Positions 43,445-53,026 of a DNA stretch of 64,000 nucleotides are shown one piece after another. The DNA is taken from contig NZ_JAODLR010000004.1 of NCBI RefSeq assembly GCF_025960875.1, positions 248,001 to 312,000 of the forward strand. The letters are read 5' to 3'. The notes under the pieces were generated by a model. That model was not told the origin of the DNA. It saw only the letters and a program-made list of their open reading frames with translations, and did not search any database. A program made the position numbers and the translations under genes. The number at the start of each line of letters is the position of its first letter. The first letter of the stretch is position 1. The stretch is from Crystallibacter permensis (GTDB lineage Bacteria; Actinomycetota; Actinomycetes; Actinomycetales; Micrococcaceae).

Positions 43445-43990
43445 ATGACATTGCCCCAAGGTCTGGCTCAAGGCGTCTGGACTCTCGACCTGGCGCATAG
43501 TGAAATCGGCTTCACCGTACGCCACGCCGGGATCAGCAAGGTCCGCGGCCGATTCACTGATGCCTCGGCCGAGGCACGAGTTGGCGAGTCACTCGCGGAG
43601 TCCACTCTGCACGCCACAGTCAATACAGCCAGTTTCGAATCCGGCGACGCCAACCGCGATGCCCATGTCAAGGGTCCCGATTTCTTCGACGTCGAGCAGT
43701 TCCCTGAGATGACCTTCGTCGCCACCGGTGTCGAAGGCGACGGCGAGGACTATACGGTTACCGGCGACCTGACGATCCGCGGCGTGACAAAGCCTGTGGA
43801 AGTCGAGGTGGAATTCACCGGCGTGGCTGTCGACCCGTTCGGGGCGACCAGGGCCGGATTCACCGGTGAAACCGAAATCAGCCGCAAGGAGTTCGGCCTG
43901 ACCTGGAACGCCGCGCTGGAGGCCGGCGGCGTCTTGGTCAGCGACAAGGTGAAGATCAATCTGGATGCGGCGCTGGTCAAGCAGGCCTGA
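43445..43990 (+). CDS. YceI family protein
   Basis: A 181-residue lipocalin-like YceI protein starting GVWTLDLAHSEIGFTVRHA, the family hallmark, with later DFFDVEQFPEMTF and LTIRGVTKPVEVEV. No signal peptide, as in other actinobacterial YceI proteins. AAGGAG is six bases before the ATG. The fold binds long isoprenoid or lipid molecules; a possible link with the nearby menaquinone genes is only a guess. Confidence 0.88.
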   Translation: MTLPQGLAQGVWTLDLAHSEIGFTVRHAGISKVRGRFTDASAEARVGESLAESTLHATVNTASFESGDANRDAHVKGPDFFDVEQFPEMTFVATGVEGDGEDYTVTGDLTIRGVTKPVEVEVEFTGVAVDPFGATRAGFTGETEISRKEFGLTWNAALEAGGVLVSDKVKINLDAALVKQA

Positions 43991-44010
43991 ACCGCCCGAT
44001 CCGATGCATG

Positions 44011-44052
44011 GATTTTGCCTGGCCGGGACAGCTGTTCCGGCGAGGCAAAATC
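44011..44052 (+). terminator. hairpin terminator after the YceI gene
   Basis: GATTTTGCCT pairs with AGGCAAAATC, with an inner CCGG/CCGG stem, 20 bases after the stop codon. Confidence 0.7.
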
Positions 44053-44182
44053 ATCCTTCAGAGCTAGTCCCTACCGGCATGCCTGCGCTGTAGGGTTGCA
44101 GTAGGAGCTGTCCTGTCCTGCCTTGTCACACGCGGTACCGGCGGCTATCTGCAGTGTCGATCGACAGAAGAAGGATGCGACC

Positions 44183-44950
44183 ATGTCCACTCCCGAAAAC
44201 AATCCGAATCCGTCCGAGAAACCGGACCAGCAACCGGGACAGTCCGGCCAGAACGGCGACGTCGCACCCCGCTACGGGCAGAACGCGCCCTACGGTCAGA
44301 ACCAGCCGCAGTACGGCCAGAACTCCCCCTACGGCCAGCAATCCGGGCAGCCGGGCCAGGCCAGCCCCTACGGCCAGAACTCCCCCTATGGCCAGAACAC
44401 CCCGTCACCGTACGGCTACCAGAACGCACAGCCCGGCCAGTACAGCTATCCGAGCAGCCAGCCGCAAGGCGGCACCGGGAAGCCCGAAGCGCCCAAAGAA
44501 GTCATGATCGCCTTCTGGCTGATCATCGCGGCGGCCGCGCTGACCGCTATCGAAATCATCATTTCCTTGGCCACCATGGACACCGTGCTGGCCCAACTGG
44601 CGGACGATCCGGCTGTCCGGGACGCCGTGGCACAGACCGGCGGCCAGATCAGCGAACAGGAATTCATCGACATGGCCAGCGGCATGGCGGGCGTGGTGAT
44701 GGTCGTCGTCGGGCTTATCGGCATCGGGCTCTACCTGATGGTTGCCTTTGGCGTGAAGGCCGGCAAGAACTGGGCCCGGATCACCGGAACCGTCTTCGCC
44801 GCGCTGTCTCTGCTGGGCATCATTCCGTTCGGACTGCACACCCTGACGATCCTGCTCGGCATCGCCGCCATCGTGCTGCTGTTCATGCCGCCGTCGAACA
44901 ACTTCTTCAAGGCAGTGGCCGCACGCAAGTTCGGCATCTACGGCCGCTGA
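44183..44950 (+). CDS. membrane protein with Tyr/Gly/Gln/Asn repeats (DUF4064-like)
   Basis: A 255-residue protein. Residues 1-110 are a disordered tail with about eight copies of PYGQNxP-type repeats; residues 118-255 hold four membrane helices (IAFWLIIAAAALTAIEIII, GVVMVVVGLIGIGLYLMVAF, WARITGTVFAALSLLGIIPF, ILLGIAAIVLLFMP). Similar tails with four helices occur in actinobacterial DUF4064-like proteins. AAGGA stands before the ATG. Function unknown; the tail may interact with wall or partner proteins. Confidence 0.75.
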   Translation: MSTPENNPNPSEKPDQQPGQSGQNGDVAPRYGQNAPYGQNQPQYGQNSPYGQQSGQPGQASPYGQNSPYGQNTPSPYGYQNAQPGQYSYPSSQPQGGTGKPEAPKEVMIAFWLIIAAAALTAIEIIISLATMDTVLAQLADDPAVRDAVAQTGGQISEQEFIDMASGMAGVVMVVVGLIGIGLYLMVAFGVKAGKNWARITGTVFAALSLLGIIPFGLHTLTILLGIAAIVLLFMPPSNNFFKAVAARKFGIYGR

Positions 44951-44956
44951 CGTTTC

Positions 44957-45685
44957 CTACTGTGCCTTGCGGGCGCGGGTTTCGGAGTCCAACTCCGATT
45001 CCTGCGCCCGTTGTGCGTGGTAGGCCAAGATCTGCAGTTCGGTGGCCATGTCCACCTTCCGCACCTGCACATGCTGCGGCACCTGCAGCACCACGGGGGC
45101 GAAACTGAGGATGCTGGTGATTCCGGCTGCGACGAGCTTGTCGCAGAGTTCCTGGGCCACGCGGCCCGGTACGGCCAGCACCACCATATTGGCGCCGGTC
45201 CGGTGCAGCACGGTTTCCAAATCGGCCGTGTTGTGGATTTTCAGGCCACCGATCTCGGTTCCGATGATTGACGGGTCGGCATCGAAGATGGCCGCAACTT
45301 CGAATCCACGCGTAGTGAAACCCGAATAGCCGGCCAGGGCCCGGCCGAGGTTACCGGCGCCGATGATGGCGACGCGCCATTCCTGGGTCAGCCCCAGCCG
45401 GGCGGAAATGGTCCGCGTCAGCAGCTGCACGTCGTAGCCGACACCCCGAGTACCGTAGGAGCCGAGGTAGGACAGATCTTTGCGGAGCATGGGAGATTTC
45501 ACCCCGGCGGCTTCGGCAAGTTCCTCGGATGACGCCCGTTCCACGCCCTCGGCAAGCAGGGAGTTCAGGGCGCGCAGGTAGATCGTCAGCCGCGCAACGG
45601 ACGCTGGCGGAATAGTGCGGCCCGAACTTTCGGGATTCCCAGCGGTACTGGGAAGATCCTGCGTGGTCACGATGTGGCTCTCCAT
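44957..45685 (-). CDS. rex: redox-sensing transcriptional repressor Rex
   Basis: A 242-residue Rex regulator. The N-terminal winged helix reads SSEELAEAAGVKSPMLRKDL with SYLGSYGTRGVGYDV; the NAD(H)-binding Rossmann domain has AIIGAGNLGRALAGY. It represses respiratory and fermentative genes until NADH rises. It converges with the DUF4064-like gene. No Rex box of the usual inverted TTGTGA type was seen before the neighbouring genes. Confidence 0.93.
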   Translation of the reverse strand: MESHIVTTQDLPSTAGNPESSGRTIPPASVARLTIYLRALNSLLAEGVERASSEELAEAAGVKSPMLRKDLSYLGSYGTRGVGYDVQLLTRTISARLGLTQEWRVAIIGAGNLGRALAGYSGFTTRGFEVAAIFDADPSIIGTEIGGLKIHNTADLETVLHRTGANMVVLAVPGRVAQELCDKLVAAGITSILSFAPVVLQVPQHVQVRKVDMATELQILAYHAQRAQESELDSETRARKAQ

Positions 45686-45746
45686 TGCTTAGCTGTAGTC
45701 CCACTTTAGGCGCTGGGCAAAACGGCAACCAATTGGCTCCGCGCGC

Positions 45747-46010
45747 TCAGGACGTCAACAGGCGCCGCAGCCGCTCCGGATCGATGCGCCAGAAATCGCG
45801 CTGTACGCCGTCGATCATGACCACCGGAATCTCCTCGGCGAACCGCCGTTCCAGCTCCGGATCCTCCAGAATGGACTTCTCCTGCCACTCCAGCCCAAGG
45901 TCGTCGGCAACTGCCGCCACAGTTTCCCGTGCCGCTTCACAAAGATGGCAGTCCGGCTTGGTGAGCAGCACCAGTTCATGATTGGGGCGGGGAGCAGCTG
46001 AATCCGTCAT
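45747..46010 (-). CDS. glutaredoxin-like (DUF836) protein
   Basis: An 87-residue thioredoxin-fold protein. The active-site-like motif is TKPDCHLCEAARE (CxxC), followed by a cis-proline IPVVMIDG and the RIDPERLRRLL end. In actinobacteria such a gene commonly precedes rex. It starts at the ATG 46010; a TTG three codons earlier is possible. It lies 61 bases upstream of rex in the same direction. Confidence 0.82.
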   Translation of the reverse strand: MTDSAAPRPNHELVLLTKPDCHLCEAARETVAAVADDLGLEWQEKSILEDPELERRFAEEIPVVMIDGVQRDFWRIDPERLRRLLTS

Positions 46011-46115
46011 AGCTAACAACGTAGCCCCACCTTGGCAGGAGTCAATAACCGGACACCACGCTGCCCCACGCAGGGCCGCTCAGCATGGATGCCTCCGGCT
46101 CGTTAGACTCGAGGC

Positions 46116-46934
46116 ATGCCCTCAGCCGCCACAGGTCCTGCCCACCGAAAGCCTGATCCCGCCGGCGCAGAAACCGGGGCCGCGTTTTTCGACGTCGACA
46201 ATACTTTGATGCGAGGGGCAAGCCTGTTCCACGTGGGGCGCAAGATGTACCAACGCGGCGCCTTCCGGATGCGGGACGTTGCCGGGTTCGCCATTAAGCA
46301 GGGGAAGTTCCTGTGGCGCGGGGAAAACCTGAAGGACATCCAATCCGTCCGCGATACCGCCATGGCGCTCGGCGCGGGGCTGATGGTGACGGATGTGAAG
46401 GCCTTGGGCGAAGAGGTCTATGACGAGATCATCGCGTCCAAGATCTGGCCCGGTACACGCGCCTTGGCGGATCAGCATCTGCGCGCCGGACGCAAAGTGT
46501 GGCTGGTGACCGCCACTCCCCTGACGGTCGCGGAAGTCATCGCGGACCGGCTGGGCCTCGACGGGGCTTTGGGTACCGTGGCCGAAATTTCCGAGGGCGC
46601 CTACACCGGGGCCCTGGTCGGTGAAATCCTTCATGGGCCGGCCAAGGCCTACGCCGTCGCCGAGCTCGCCAAGCTGGAAGGGCTCGAGCTGGAGAACTGC
46701 TGGGCCTACAGCGACTCCTACAACGATGTTCCACTGCTGTCGCTGGTGGGCAATCCCGTGGCTATCAATCCGGACGCGAGACTGCGCAGGCATGCCCGGG
46801 AACGCAACTGGCCGATCTACGACTTCCGCAGCGGCCGCAAGGCTGCAACCCTTGGCCTCAAAGCCGCCACCGGAGCCGGCGCCGTGTACGGGCTCTGGCG
46901 CGGGGTGCACAAGTTCCGCGGTCCACGCGGCTGA
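46116..46934 (+). CDS. HAD-IB family hydrolase (SerB-like phosphatase)
   Basis: A 272-residue HAD hydrolase. Motif I is [13 protein letters not shown], motif II VTATPL, motif [11 protein letters not shown] and motif [13 protein letters not shown], so all catalytic residues are present. The extra helical domain and length fit the actinobacterial HAD-IB group that acts on phosphoserine-like or lysophospholipid-phosphate substrates. TAGACT (46104-46109) ends six bases before the ATG, indicating a leaderless mRNA. Confidence 0.88.
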   Translation: MPSAATGPAHRKPDPAGAETGAAFFDVDNTLMRGASLFHVGRKMYQRGAFRMRDVAGFAIKQGKFLWRGENLKDIQSVRDTAMALGAGLMVTDVKALGEEVYDEIIASKIWPGTRALADQHLRAGRKVWLVTATPLTVAEVIADRLGLDGALGTVAEISEGAYTGALVGEILHGPAKAYAVAELAKLEGLELENCWAYSDSYNDVPLLSLVGNPVAINPDARLRRHARERNWPIYDFRSGRKAATLGLKAATGAGAVYGLWRGVHKFRGPRG

Positions 46935-46997
46935 ACGAGCGGCGCTGCGGCGTCCTCGTCACGGCACGGTCCGGGTCCGGCACGGATTAACGCAAAC

Positions 46998-47021
46998 GGC
47001 CCGCCAGTTACCTGGCGGACC
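46998..47021. terminator. hairpin between the HAD and bS22 genes
   Basis: CCGCCA (47001-47006) pairs with TGGCGG (47013-47018), with flanking G/C pairs. It can serve both convergent genes. No T run. Confidence 0.5.
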
Positions 47022-47047
47022 GAGAAGCATGCTGTAAAGCTGAAGCT

Positions 47048-47146
47048 CTACTTCTTATTGCGACGCTGGTGGCGTGTCTTACGAAGCAGTTTACGGTGCT
47101 TCTTCTTGGCCATACGCTTGCGGCGCTTCTTAATAACTGAACCCAC
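47048..47146 (-). CDS. 30S ribosomal protein bS22
   Basis: A 32-residue extremely basic peptide (starts GSVIKKRRKRMAKKKHRK, ends RRNKK) that matches the actinobacterial bS22 / AURKAIP1-COX24 ribosomal protein in length and sequence. It starts with GTG, with GAGGA five bases upstream. It is too short for ordinary gene finding but is almost certainly real. A BldC-type gene lies next to it in the same direction, the usual neighbourhood. Confidence 0.92.
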   Translation of the reverse strand: MGSVIKKRRKRMAKKKHRKLLRKTRHQRRNKK

Positions 47147-47322
47147 GAGTTCCTCACAAATTCACTTCGATTAACACCCGACTGCCACAGTTTGCCCTTG
47201 AGAACAGCAGTGGCCGGCGGATTCTTACGATGACGTAAAACGTTCCTTAACAGGGTACCGCCTAAATCAGGCGACAATTTACCGGCCGTTGGCGCCGGGT
47301 CCATTGCCAGACCCAAAACCAC

Positions 47323-47535
47323 CTAAGCGGTATCCGACTGGCCCTCCACAACGGCACCGCGAAGATACTGCTCCACGGCCGATTCCGGCACCCGGTAGGA
47401 GCGGCCGAACCTCACAGCAGGCATCTCCCCGGAGTGGATCAACCGGTAAACGGTCATCTTGGAAACACGCATCACTTCGGCCACTTCCGACACCGTCAAG
47501 AAGCGGACATTCGAGAAGTTCTTCTCCTCTGCCAT
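47323..47535 (-). CDS. BldC-like small HTH regulator
   Basis: A 70-residue MerR/excisionase-type winged helix: VRFLTVSEVAEVMRVSKMTV, then YRLIHSGEMPAVRFGRSYRV. This is the BldC family of small actinobacterial DNA-binding proteins, which bind direct repeats and coat DNA. The ATG at 47535 is chosen, with GGA upstream. Its promoter region holds three CTAG tetramers in tandem palindromes. Confidence 0.87.
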   Translation of the reverse strand: MAEEKNFSNVRFLTVSEVAEVMRVSKMTVYRLIHSGEMPAVRFGRSYRVPESAVEQYLRGAVVEGQSDTA

Positions 47536-47598
47536 TTCCAAAATCCTTTACTCCGGTCGGGCCGAACGGCATGCCGCCTTGCCCTGCGGGTAATTACC

Positions 47599-47619
47599 GT
47601 CTAGCTAGACACTCTAGAG
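47599..47619. promoter_or_regulatory. tandem CTAG palindromes upstream of the BldC-like gene
   Basis: GTCTAGCTAGAC (47599-47610) is a perfect 12-base palindrome, and CTCTAGAG (47612-47619) a perfect 8-base one. CTAG is normally rare in high-GC DNA, so three copies in 17 bases are unlikely by chance. They lie about 65-85 bases before the start and could be an operator. Confidence 0.4.
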
Positions 47620-47682
47620 GGCCAAGTGACCAAAGTGAAAGTTGCCCTGTTGATTAAGCGTTACATGATTCCCGCTGCTTTT

Positions 47683-48795
47683 TCAGCGGGACACTCCGGC
47701 GCGCTGAACACTGCTCAAGGCCAGCTGGGAGAGGGTGTAAACCGTCATCTCCCAGTCCATGCAGGCGTCAGTCACGCTCTGTCCGTAAACCAGTTCGGCG
47801 TCGCCTGCGGCTTGGTCAGCGACATCGAGTTTCTGCGCGCCCGCAACGAGGAAGCTTTCCAGCATGATTCCGGCAATGGCGGAGGCGCTGTGGCCTGCCC
47901 CCTCCAGCTGGGCCGCGACGTCCAGCGCCACCTCAGCCTGACGGTGGTGGCTCTTGCCGCTGTTGGCGTGGCTGGCGTCCACGATTAGCCGCGGGTTCAG
48001 CCCCGCCTCCGCCAGCAGCTCCGAGGCACGGACAACATTGGCGGCGTCGTAATTTGGCCCGGCATTGCCGCCGCGTAAAATCAGGTGAGTATCGGCGTTT
48101 CCCGCCGTCGAGACCATGGAGGCCCGGCCGGCTTCGTCGATGCCCAGGAAAGTCTGGGCAGCCGAAGCGGCGGCGCAAGCATCGAGCGCGACCTGCAGCC
48201 CGCCGTCGGTCCCGTTCTTGAAGCCGATCGGCATGGATAGTCCCGAGGCGAGCTGGCGGTGGATCTGGCTTTCCGTGGTGCGCGCACCGATCGCTCCCCA
48301 GCTGACCAGATCCGCCACGTACTGCGGGCTGATCGGCTCGAGGAACTCGGTGGCCACAGGGAGCCCGAGGTCGGCTACGTCGAGCAGGAACCGGCGCGCC
48401 GTCCGCAGTCCGGTGGCAACGTCATGGGAGCCGTCCAGGCGTGGGTCGTTAATCAGGCCCTTCCAGCCCACGGTGGTGCGTGGCTTTTCGAAGTAAGCAC
48501 GCATGACGATGAGCAGTTCAGAGCTATGCTGCCGGGCCACCGAGGCCAGGCGCCGGGCGTAGTCCAGCCCTGCTTCCGGATCGTGGATGGAGCATGGGCC
48601 GACGATCACCAGCAGCCGGTCATCGACGCCGTCCATGACCGCACGGATCTCTGCGCGGCCGCGTTCGACGACGGCGGACTGTTCGGCAGTTGCCGGCAGC
48701 TCTTCGATGATCTCCTGCGGCGTCGGCAGCGCACTGAAGGAGGTGACCCGCAGATTGCTGGTCTGGATCTTGTCTGCGTTCAGTACCGGATTCAT
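47683..48795 (-). CDS. 3-deoxy-7-phosphoheptulonate (DAHP) synthase, type I
   Basis: A 370-residue type I DAHP synthase (AroFGH family), which joins phosphoenolpyruvate and erythrose-4-phosphate in the first step of the shikimate pathway. Seen are VGPCSIHDP, MRAYFEKPRTTVGWKGL, ARTTESQIHRQLASGLSMP and VDASHANSGK. The protein is full length. It is preceded by a 20-codon open frame rich in aromatic codons and by two hairpins, so transcription is probably attenuated by aromatic amino acid supply. Confidence 0.93.
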   Translation of the reverse strand: MNPVLNADKIQTSNLRVTSFSALPTPQEIIEELPATAEQSAVVERGRAEIRAVMDGVDDRLLVIVGPCSIHDPEAGLDYARRLASVARQHSSELLIVMRAYFEKPRTTVGWKGLINDPRLDGSHDVATGLRTARRFLLDVADLGLPVATEFLEPISPQYVADLVSWGAIGARTTESQIHRQLASGLSMPIGFKNGTDGGLQVALDACAAASAAQTFLGIDEAGRASMVSTAGNADTHLILRGGNAGPNYDAANVVRASELLAEAGLNPRLIVDASHANSGKSHHRQAEVALDVAAQLEGAGHSASAIAGIMLESFLVAGAQKLDVADQAAGDAELVYGQSVTDACMDWEMTVYTLSQLALSSVQRAGVSR

Positions 48796-48851
48796 GGTTT
48801 TCCCGTCCTATGGTGGCGGGAACCGATCAGAACCCGCCGTGGAAATGGCGA

Positions 48852-48941
48852 AGGGCAGAGAATGATCTCTGCCCTGTTGGCTCTGAAGGTGTCGGTTGCG
48901 CACGCCGCTAGGCAGTCACGTTAGGCCCCTCCAGAGCCAAC
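48852..48941 (-). promoter_or_regulatory. attenuator-like hairpins in the DAHP synthase leader
   Basis: Reading on the minus strand, GTTGGCTCTG (48941-48932) pairs with CAGAGCCAAC (48885-48876). Directly next to it AGGGCAGAGA (48875-48866) pairs with TCTCTGCCCT (48861-48852) around a four-base loop. The first arm lies inside the leader frame just after its aromatic codons. The second hairpin could be the terminator; no long T run follows. Confidence 0.6.
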
Positions 48942-48970
48942 GGAAAATACGCATACCAACGGGTTGTCAT
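48908..48970 (-). CDS. putative aromatic leader peptide of DAHP synthase
   Basis: A 20-codon frame, ATG to TAG, starting MTTR and continuing with WYAYFP: one Trp, two Tyr and one Phe codon within five residues. A TATGCT box (48983-48978) ends seven bases before the ATG, which is the leaderless layout seen repeatedly in this window. Ribosome stalling at these codons when aromatic amino acids are scarce would change pairing of the hairpin arms downstream and favour DAHP synthase expression. Not experimentally supported here. Confidence 0.6.
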   Translation of the reverse strand: MTTRWYAYFPLALEGPNVTA

Positions 48971-49017
48971 GTCCACGAGCATAAGCGACGGTTTCCATGC
49001 TGCGGCAATTATGACGT

Positions 49018-49938
49018 TTATGACTTCGGCCGTGGCACATCCGACGCGGCGGGGTTTTGGCGTCCGGCGGGATCATCGAGCAAGTCCACGCCATAGACCG
49101 GTTCCCGGTCCAGCTGGCGCACGTCGTCGATGCCATGCGGAGCCAGGGCTGCGGCTATGCCTGCGGCCAGTAGAGGCACGTTTGCCCCCAGCCCGCCGCC
49201 GAGGATCACCGGCCCGGAGATGTCCAGCCGCCCGGCGACCTGCACGATGAGCCGCGCGAGATCATTGACCGCAACGGTCAGCAACTCCGCGGCCACCGGA
49301 TCGTCCGCGGTTGCCTCGACAACCAACCGCGAGCGCTGCGCCCAGTAGCGGCGGCCGGTGGGACCGTGGAAATGAGCGATCAGTTCAACCGGGTCCGCCA
49401 GCGAGCAGTCGGCCAGCAGGGCACGGGTCAGCGCATCGGGCTCCAGGCCTTGGTCGAGGCGGCGCAGTGCGTGCCGGACCAGTTCCCGGCCCAGCCAGTA
49501 GCCGCTGCCCTCGTCCCCCAACAGGTAACCCCAGCCTCCCGCCCGGGCTTCGCGCCCGGCGCCGTCGGTGCCCCAGACCGCCGATCCGGTACCGGCGATA
49601 ACCGCAATGCCCCGGCGGGCGCGCCCCGCGGCGAGCACCAGGCGCGAATCGTGCACGGCGCGGATCTCCGCGTGCGGAGCAAAAGGCGAGATGAGCCCGG
49701 CCAGGGCGCTGGCGTCGTTCGCTGTATCTATCCCGCCGGCACCGGCGACCACCTTGTCCGCATCGCTGCCGCCCAGCGCCGAGAAAACTTCGGCCAACGC
49801 CGTGGACGCCGCTTCGCGGGAAACATTCTGCACGTTGGCGCTGCCTGCGATGGCTTCGGCCGTGACGGCGCCGTCCTCCAGCCGGATGGCATGGGTTTTG
49901 GTGCCGCCGATGTCCAGCCCGATCAGAATGTGCCCCAT
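49018..49938 (-). CDS. N-acetylglucosamine kinase-like ATPase (BadF/BadG family)
   Basis: A 306-residue ASKHA-fold sugar kinase. The phosphate-binding strand reads LIGLDIGGTKTHAIRLEDG, the second AVIAGTGSAVWG, and GDEGSGYWLGRELVRHALRR is the GlcNAc kinase-type motif; the adenosine motif is PVILGGGLGANVPLL. It probably phosphorylates an amino sugar from wall or chitin turnover. A damaged small gene lies 11 bases upstream. The DAHP synthase leader begins just after it. Confidence 0.82.
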   Translation of the reverse strand: MGHILIGLDIGGTKTHAIRLEDGAVTAEAIAGSANVQNVSREAASTALAEVFSALGGSDADKVVAGAGGIDTANDASALAGLISPFAPHAEIRAVHDSRLVLAAGRARRGIAVIAGTGSAVWGTDGAGREARAGGWGYLLGDEGSGYWLGRELVRHALRRLDQGLEPDALTRALLADCSLADPVELIAHFHGPTGRRYWAQRSRLVVEATADDPVAAELLTVAVNDLARLIVQVAGRLDISGPVILGGGLGANVPLLAAGIAAALAPHGIDDVRQLDREPVYGVDLLDDPAGRQNPAASDVPRPKS

Positions 49939-49949
49939 AGCGATAGAGC

Positions 49950-50118
49950 TTACTGCGACCCTGCGGACCCGGAGTCCATGCCGGCTTCGGCATAGTAGCC
50001 TTCAATGTGGCGGCGGATGATCCAGGCAGCATTCTCGGCGTGACCGCTGCGCAAGGCTGTAGCGCTCGATGGACTCCCGCAGTTCCTGCGGCACTGGCCC
50101 TTGTCGTGGTCCTACCAT
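49950..50118 (-). pseudogene. small conserved-type protein, frameshifted
   Basis: From the ATG at 50118 the frame reads QGPVPQELRESIERYSL, then loses sense. In the next frame, coding resumes at once as SGHAENAAWIIRRHIEGYYA and runs to a TAA at 49952-49950. Removing one T in CTTGCG (near 50053) joins them into a clean 55-residue protein. So this is a gene with a one-base insertion or a sequencing error. It sits 11 bases upstream of the kinase gene. Function unknown. Confidence 0.55.
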
Positions 50119-50129
50119 ATGCCGTAGGC

Positions 50130-50144
50130 TGTGGTTGGACCACA
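50130..50144 (+). promoter_or_regulatory. predicted GntR/FadR-type operator upstream of lldD
   Basis: TGTGGTTGGACCACA is a perfect palindrome with a three-base centre and contains TGGTNNNACCA, the core bound by FadR-group regulators such as LldR and PdhR. It lies just before a TAGGTT box and 29 bases before the lactate dehydrogenase start. Confidence 0.6.
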
Positions 50145-50173
50145 TAGGTTTCCACCCACGAGGGAGCTAAGCC

Positions 50174-51412
50174 ATGCATGAAGAATTGCCCCCGGCCCTC
50201 AAACGCCGGATCCCCAAAGTTGCAGATCTCGCCCCGCTGATGCAGTTCAAGCGGCCCACCTTCGGCAGCGCCGCCCGGTTGCAGCGCGCCAACACCATCT
50301 GGGAGCTGCGCGCGATGGCCAAGCGCCGCACACCCAAGGCGCCCTTCGACTACACCGACGGAGCCGCAGAAGCCGAAATCACCCTGAACCGGGCACGCGA
50401 GGCATTCCTGGACCTTGAGTTCCGGCCCGGGATCCTGCGCAACGTCCAGACCGTGGACTTGAGCACCGAGGTGCTGGGCAAGCGGTCGGCACTTCCCGTC
50501 GGAATCGCTCCCACCGGCTTTACCCGGATGATGCAGTCCGAGGGCGAGTACGCCGGTTCCCGCGCCGCGGCCGCGGCAGGAATCCCCTACACGCTCTCCA
50601 CCATGGGCACCGCATCCATCGAGGATGTCGCCGCTGCCGCGCCGCACGGCCGCAACTGGTTCCAGCTCTACCTCTGGACCGACCGCGAGAAGTCCCTGGC
50701 GCTGATCGACCGTGCGGCCAAGGCGGGCATGGATACGTTGATGGTCACGGTGGATACTCCCGTGGGCGGGGCCCGGCTGCGCGACGTCCGCAACGGCATG
50801 ACGATCCCGCCGGCGCTGACCGCGAAGACCGTGCTGGACGCTTCCTACCGGCCCGCCTGGTGGTTCAACTTCCTCACCCACGAGCCGCTGTCCTTCGCCT
50901 CGCTCTCGCGCTACTCGGGGACCGTCTCCGAGCTGATCGACTCCATGTTCGACCCAACCCTGAGCTTCGACGACCTCGCCTGGCTGCGCGACACGTGGAA
51001 GGGCAAGCTGGTGGTCAAGGGTCTGCAGACGCTTGAAGACACCAGGAAAGTAGTCGACTACGGCGCGGACGGAATTGTGCTCTCCAACCATGGCGGCCGC
51101 CAGCTGGACCGCGCGCCCATCCCCCTGCACCTGCTCAGCCAGGTGGCGCGGGAGCTGAAAGGCAAAACGTCCATCATGCTGGACACCGGCATCATGAGCG
51201 GCGGGGACATCGTGGCAGCGATCGCACTGGGAGCCGATTTCACCCTCATCGGCCGGGCCTACCTGTACGGGCTGATGGCCGGCGGCCGCATGGGCGTGGA
51301 CCGCGCCCTGGAGATCCTTTCCGGCGAGATGGCCCGCACCATGCGCCTGCTCGGCGTCAACAAGGTCGAAGACCTGAACCCGGATCATGTGAAACTCCCG
51401 GCCGGCCTCTGA
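50174..51412 (+). CDS. lldD: FMN-dependent alpha-hydroxy-acid (L-lactate) dehydrogenase
   Basis: A 412-residue TIM-barrel flavoenzyme that oxidises L-lactate to pyruvate at the membrane. FMN and active-site motifs include [32 protein letters not shown], the catalytic [12 protein letters not shown] and [25 protein letters not shown] lies eight bases before the ATG. The TGGTNNNACCA operator upstream supports a lactate role, but other 2-hydroxy acids are possible for the family. Confidence 0.88.
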   Translation: MHEELPPALKRRIPKVADLAPLMQFKRPTFGSAARLQRANTIWELRAMAKRRTPKAPFDYTDGAAEAEITLNRAREAFLDLEFRPGILRNVQTVDLSTEVLGKRSALPVGIAPTGFTRMMQSEGEYAGSRAAAAAGIPYTLSTMGTASIEDVAAAAPHGRNWFQLYLWTDREKSLALIDRAAKAGMDTLMVTVDTPVGGARLRDVRNGMTIPPALTAKTVLDASYRPAWWFNFLTHEPLSFASLSRYSGTVSELIDSMFDPTLSFDDLAWLRDTWKGKLVVKGLQTLEDTRKVVDYGADGIVLSNHGGRQLDRAPIPLHLLSQVARELKGKTSIMLDTGIMSGGDIVAAIALGADFTLIGRAYLYGLMAGGRMGVDRALEILSGEMARTMRLLGVNKVEDLNPDHVKLPAGL

Positions 51413-51455
51413 CCGACCGGCGGGAGCACTCTGCTTCGAACACTGCTGCAAGGAA

Positions 51456-51494
51456 CGACGGCGGGGCTCACCTTTTTGGTGAGCCCCGCCGTCG
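51456..51494. terminator. bidirectional terminator between lldD and gdhA
   Basis: A perfect 17-base stem (51456-51472 with 51478-51494) around a TTTTT loop, lying between two convergent stops. Confidence 0.75.
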
Positions 51495-51510
51495 CTCGCT
51501 GTAAATTCCC

Positions 51511-52872
<1,362 letters not shown>

Positions 52873-53026
52873 CTATCGGAGTGCGGGCAGGTGCCTGTAC
52901 GGAAAAAAACTCGTGACTGAAAGACGCAGCTGCGCAACCTTCAAATCGAAACATACCCGGTGGTCAAGATGATAACGGGAACGAAATAACGCCCGCCAGC
53001 GGCGTAATGAATCCGGCCCTCCGCCG

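Noticed and set aside
44260-44470. Repetitive DNA that might suggest a CRISPR array or minisatellite
   Set aside because: The repeats are in-frame codons for PYGQNxP-type peptide repeats inside a membrane-protein gene; there are no regular spacers. No CRISPR array was seen elsewhere.
48921-48998. A 25-codon frame (METVAYARGH...) overlapping the aromatic leader frame
   Set aside because: It lacks the aromatic run, and its -10 candidate is less well placed. The frame starting at 48970 fits both the promoter spacing and the gene's role better.
49385-51451. 688-codon open frame on the minus strand
   Set aside because: It runs across the lldD gene in antisense and into the kinase gene in a wrong frame; no ribosome binding site or family feature.
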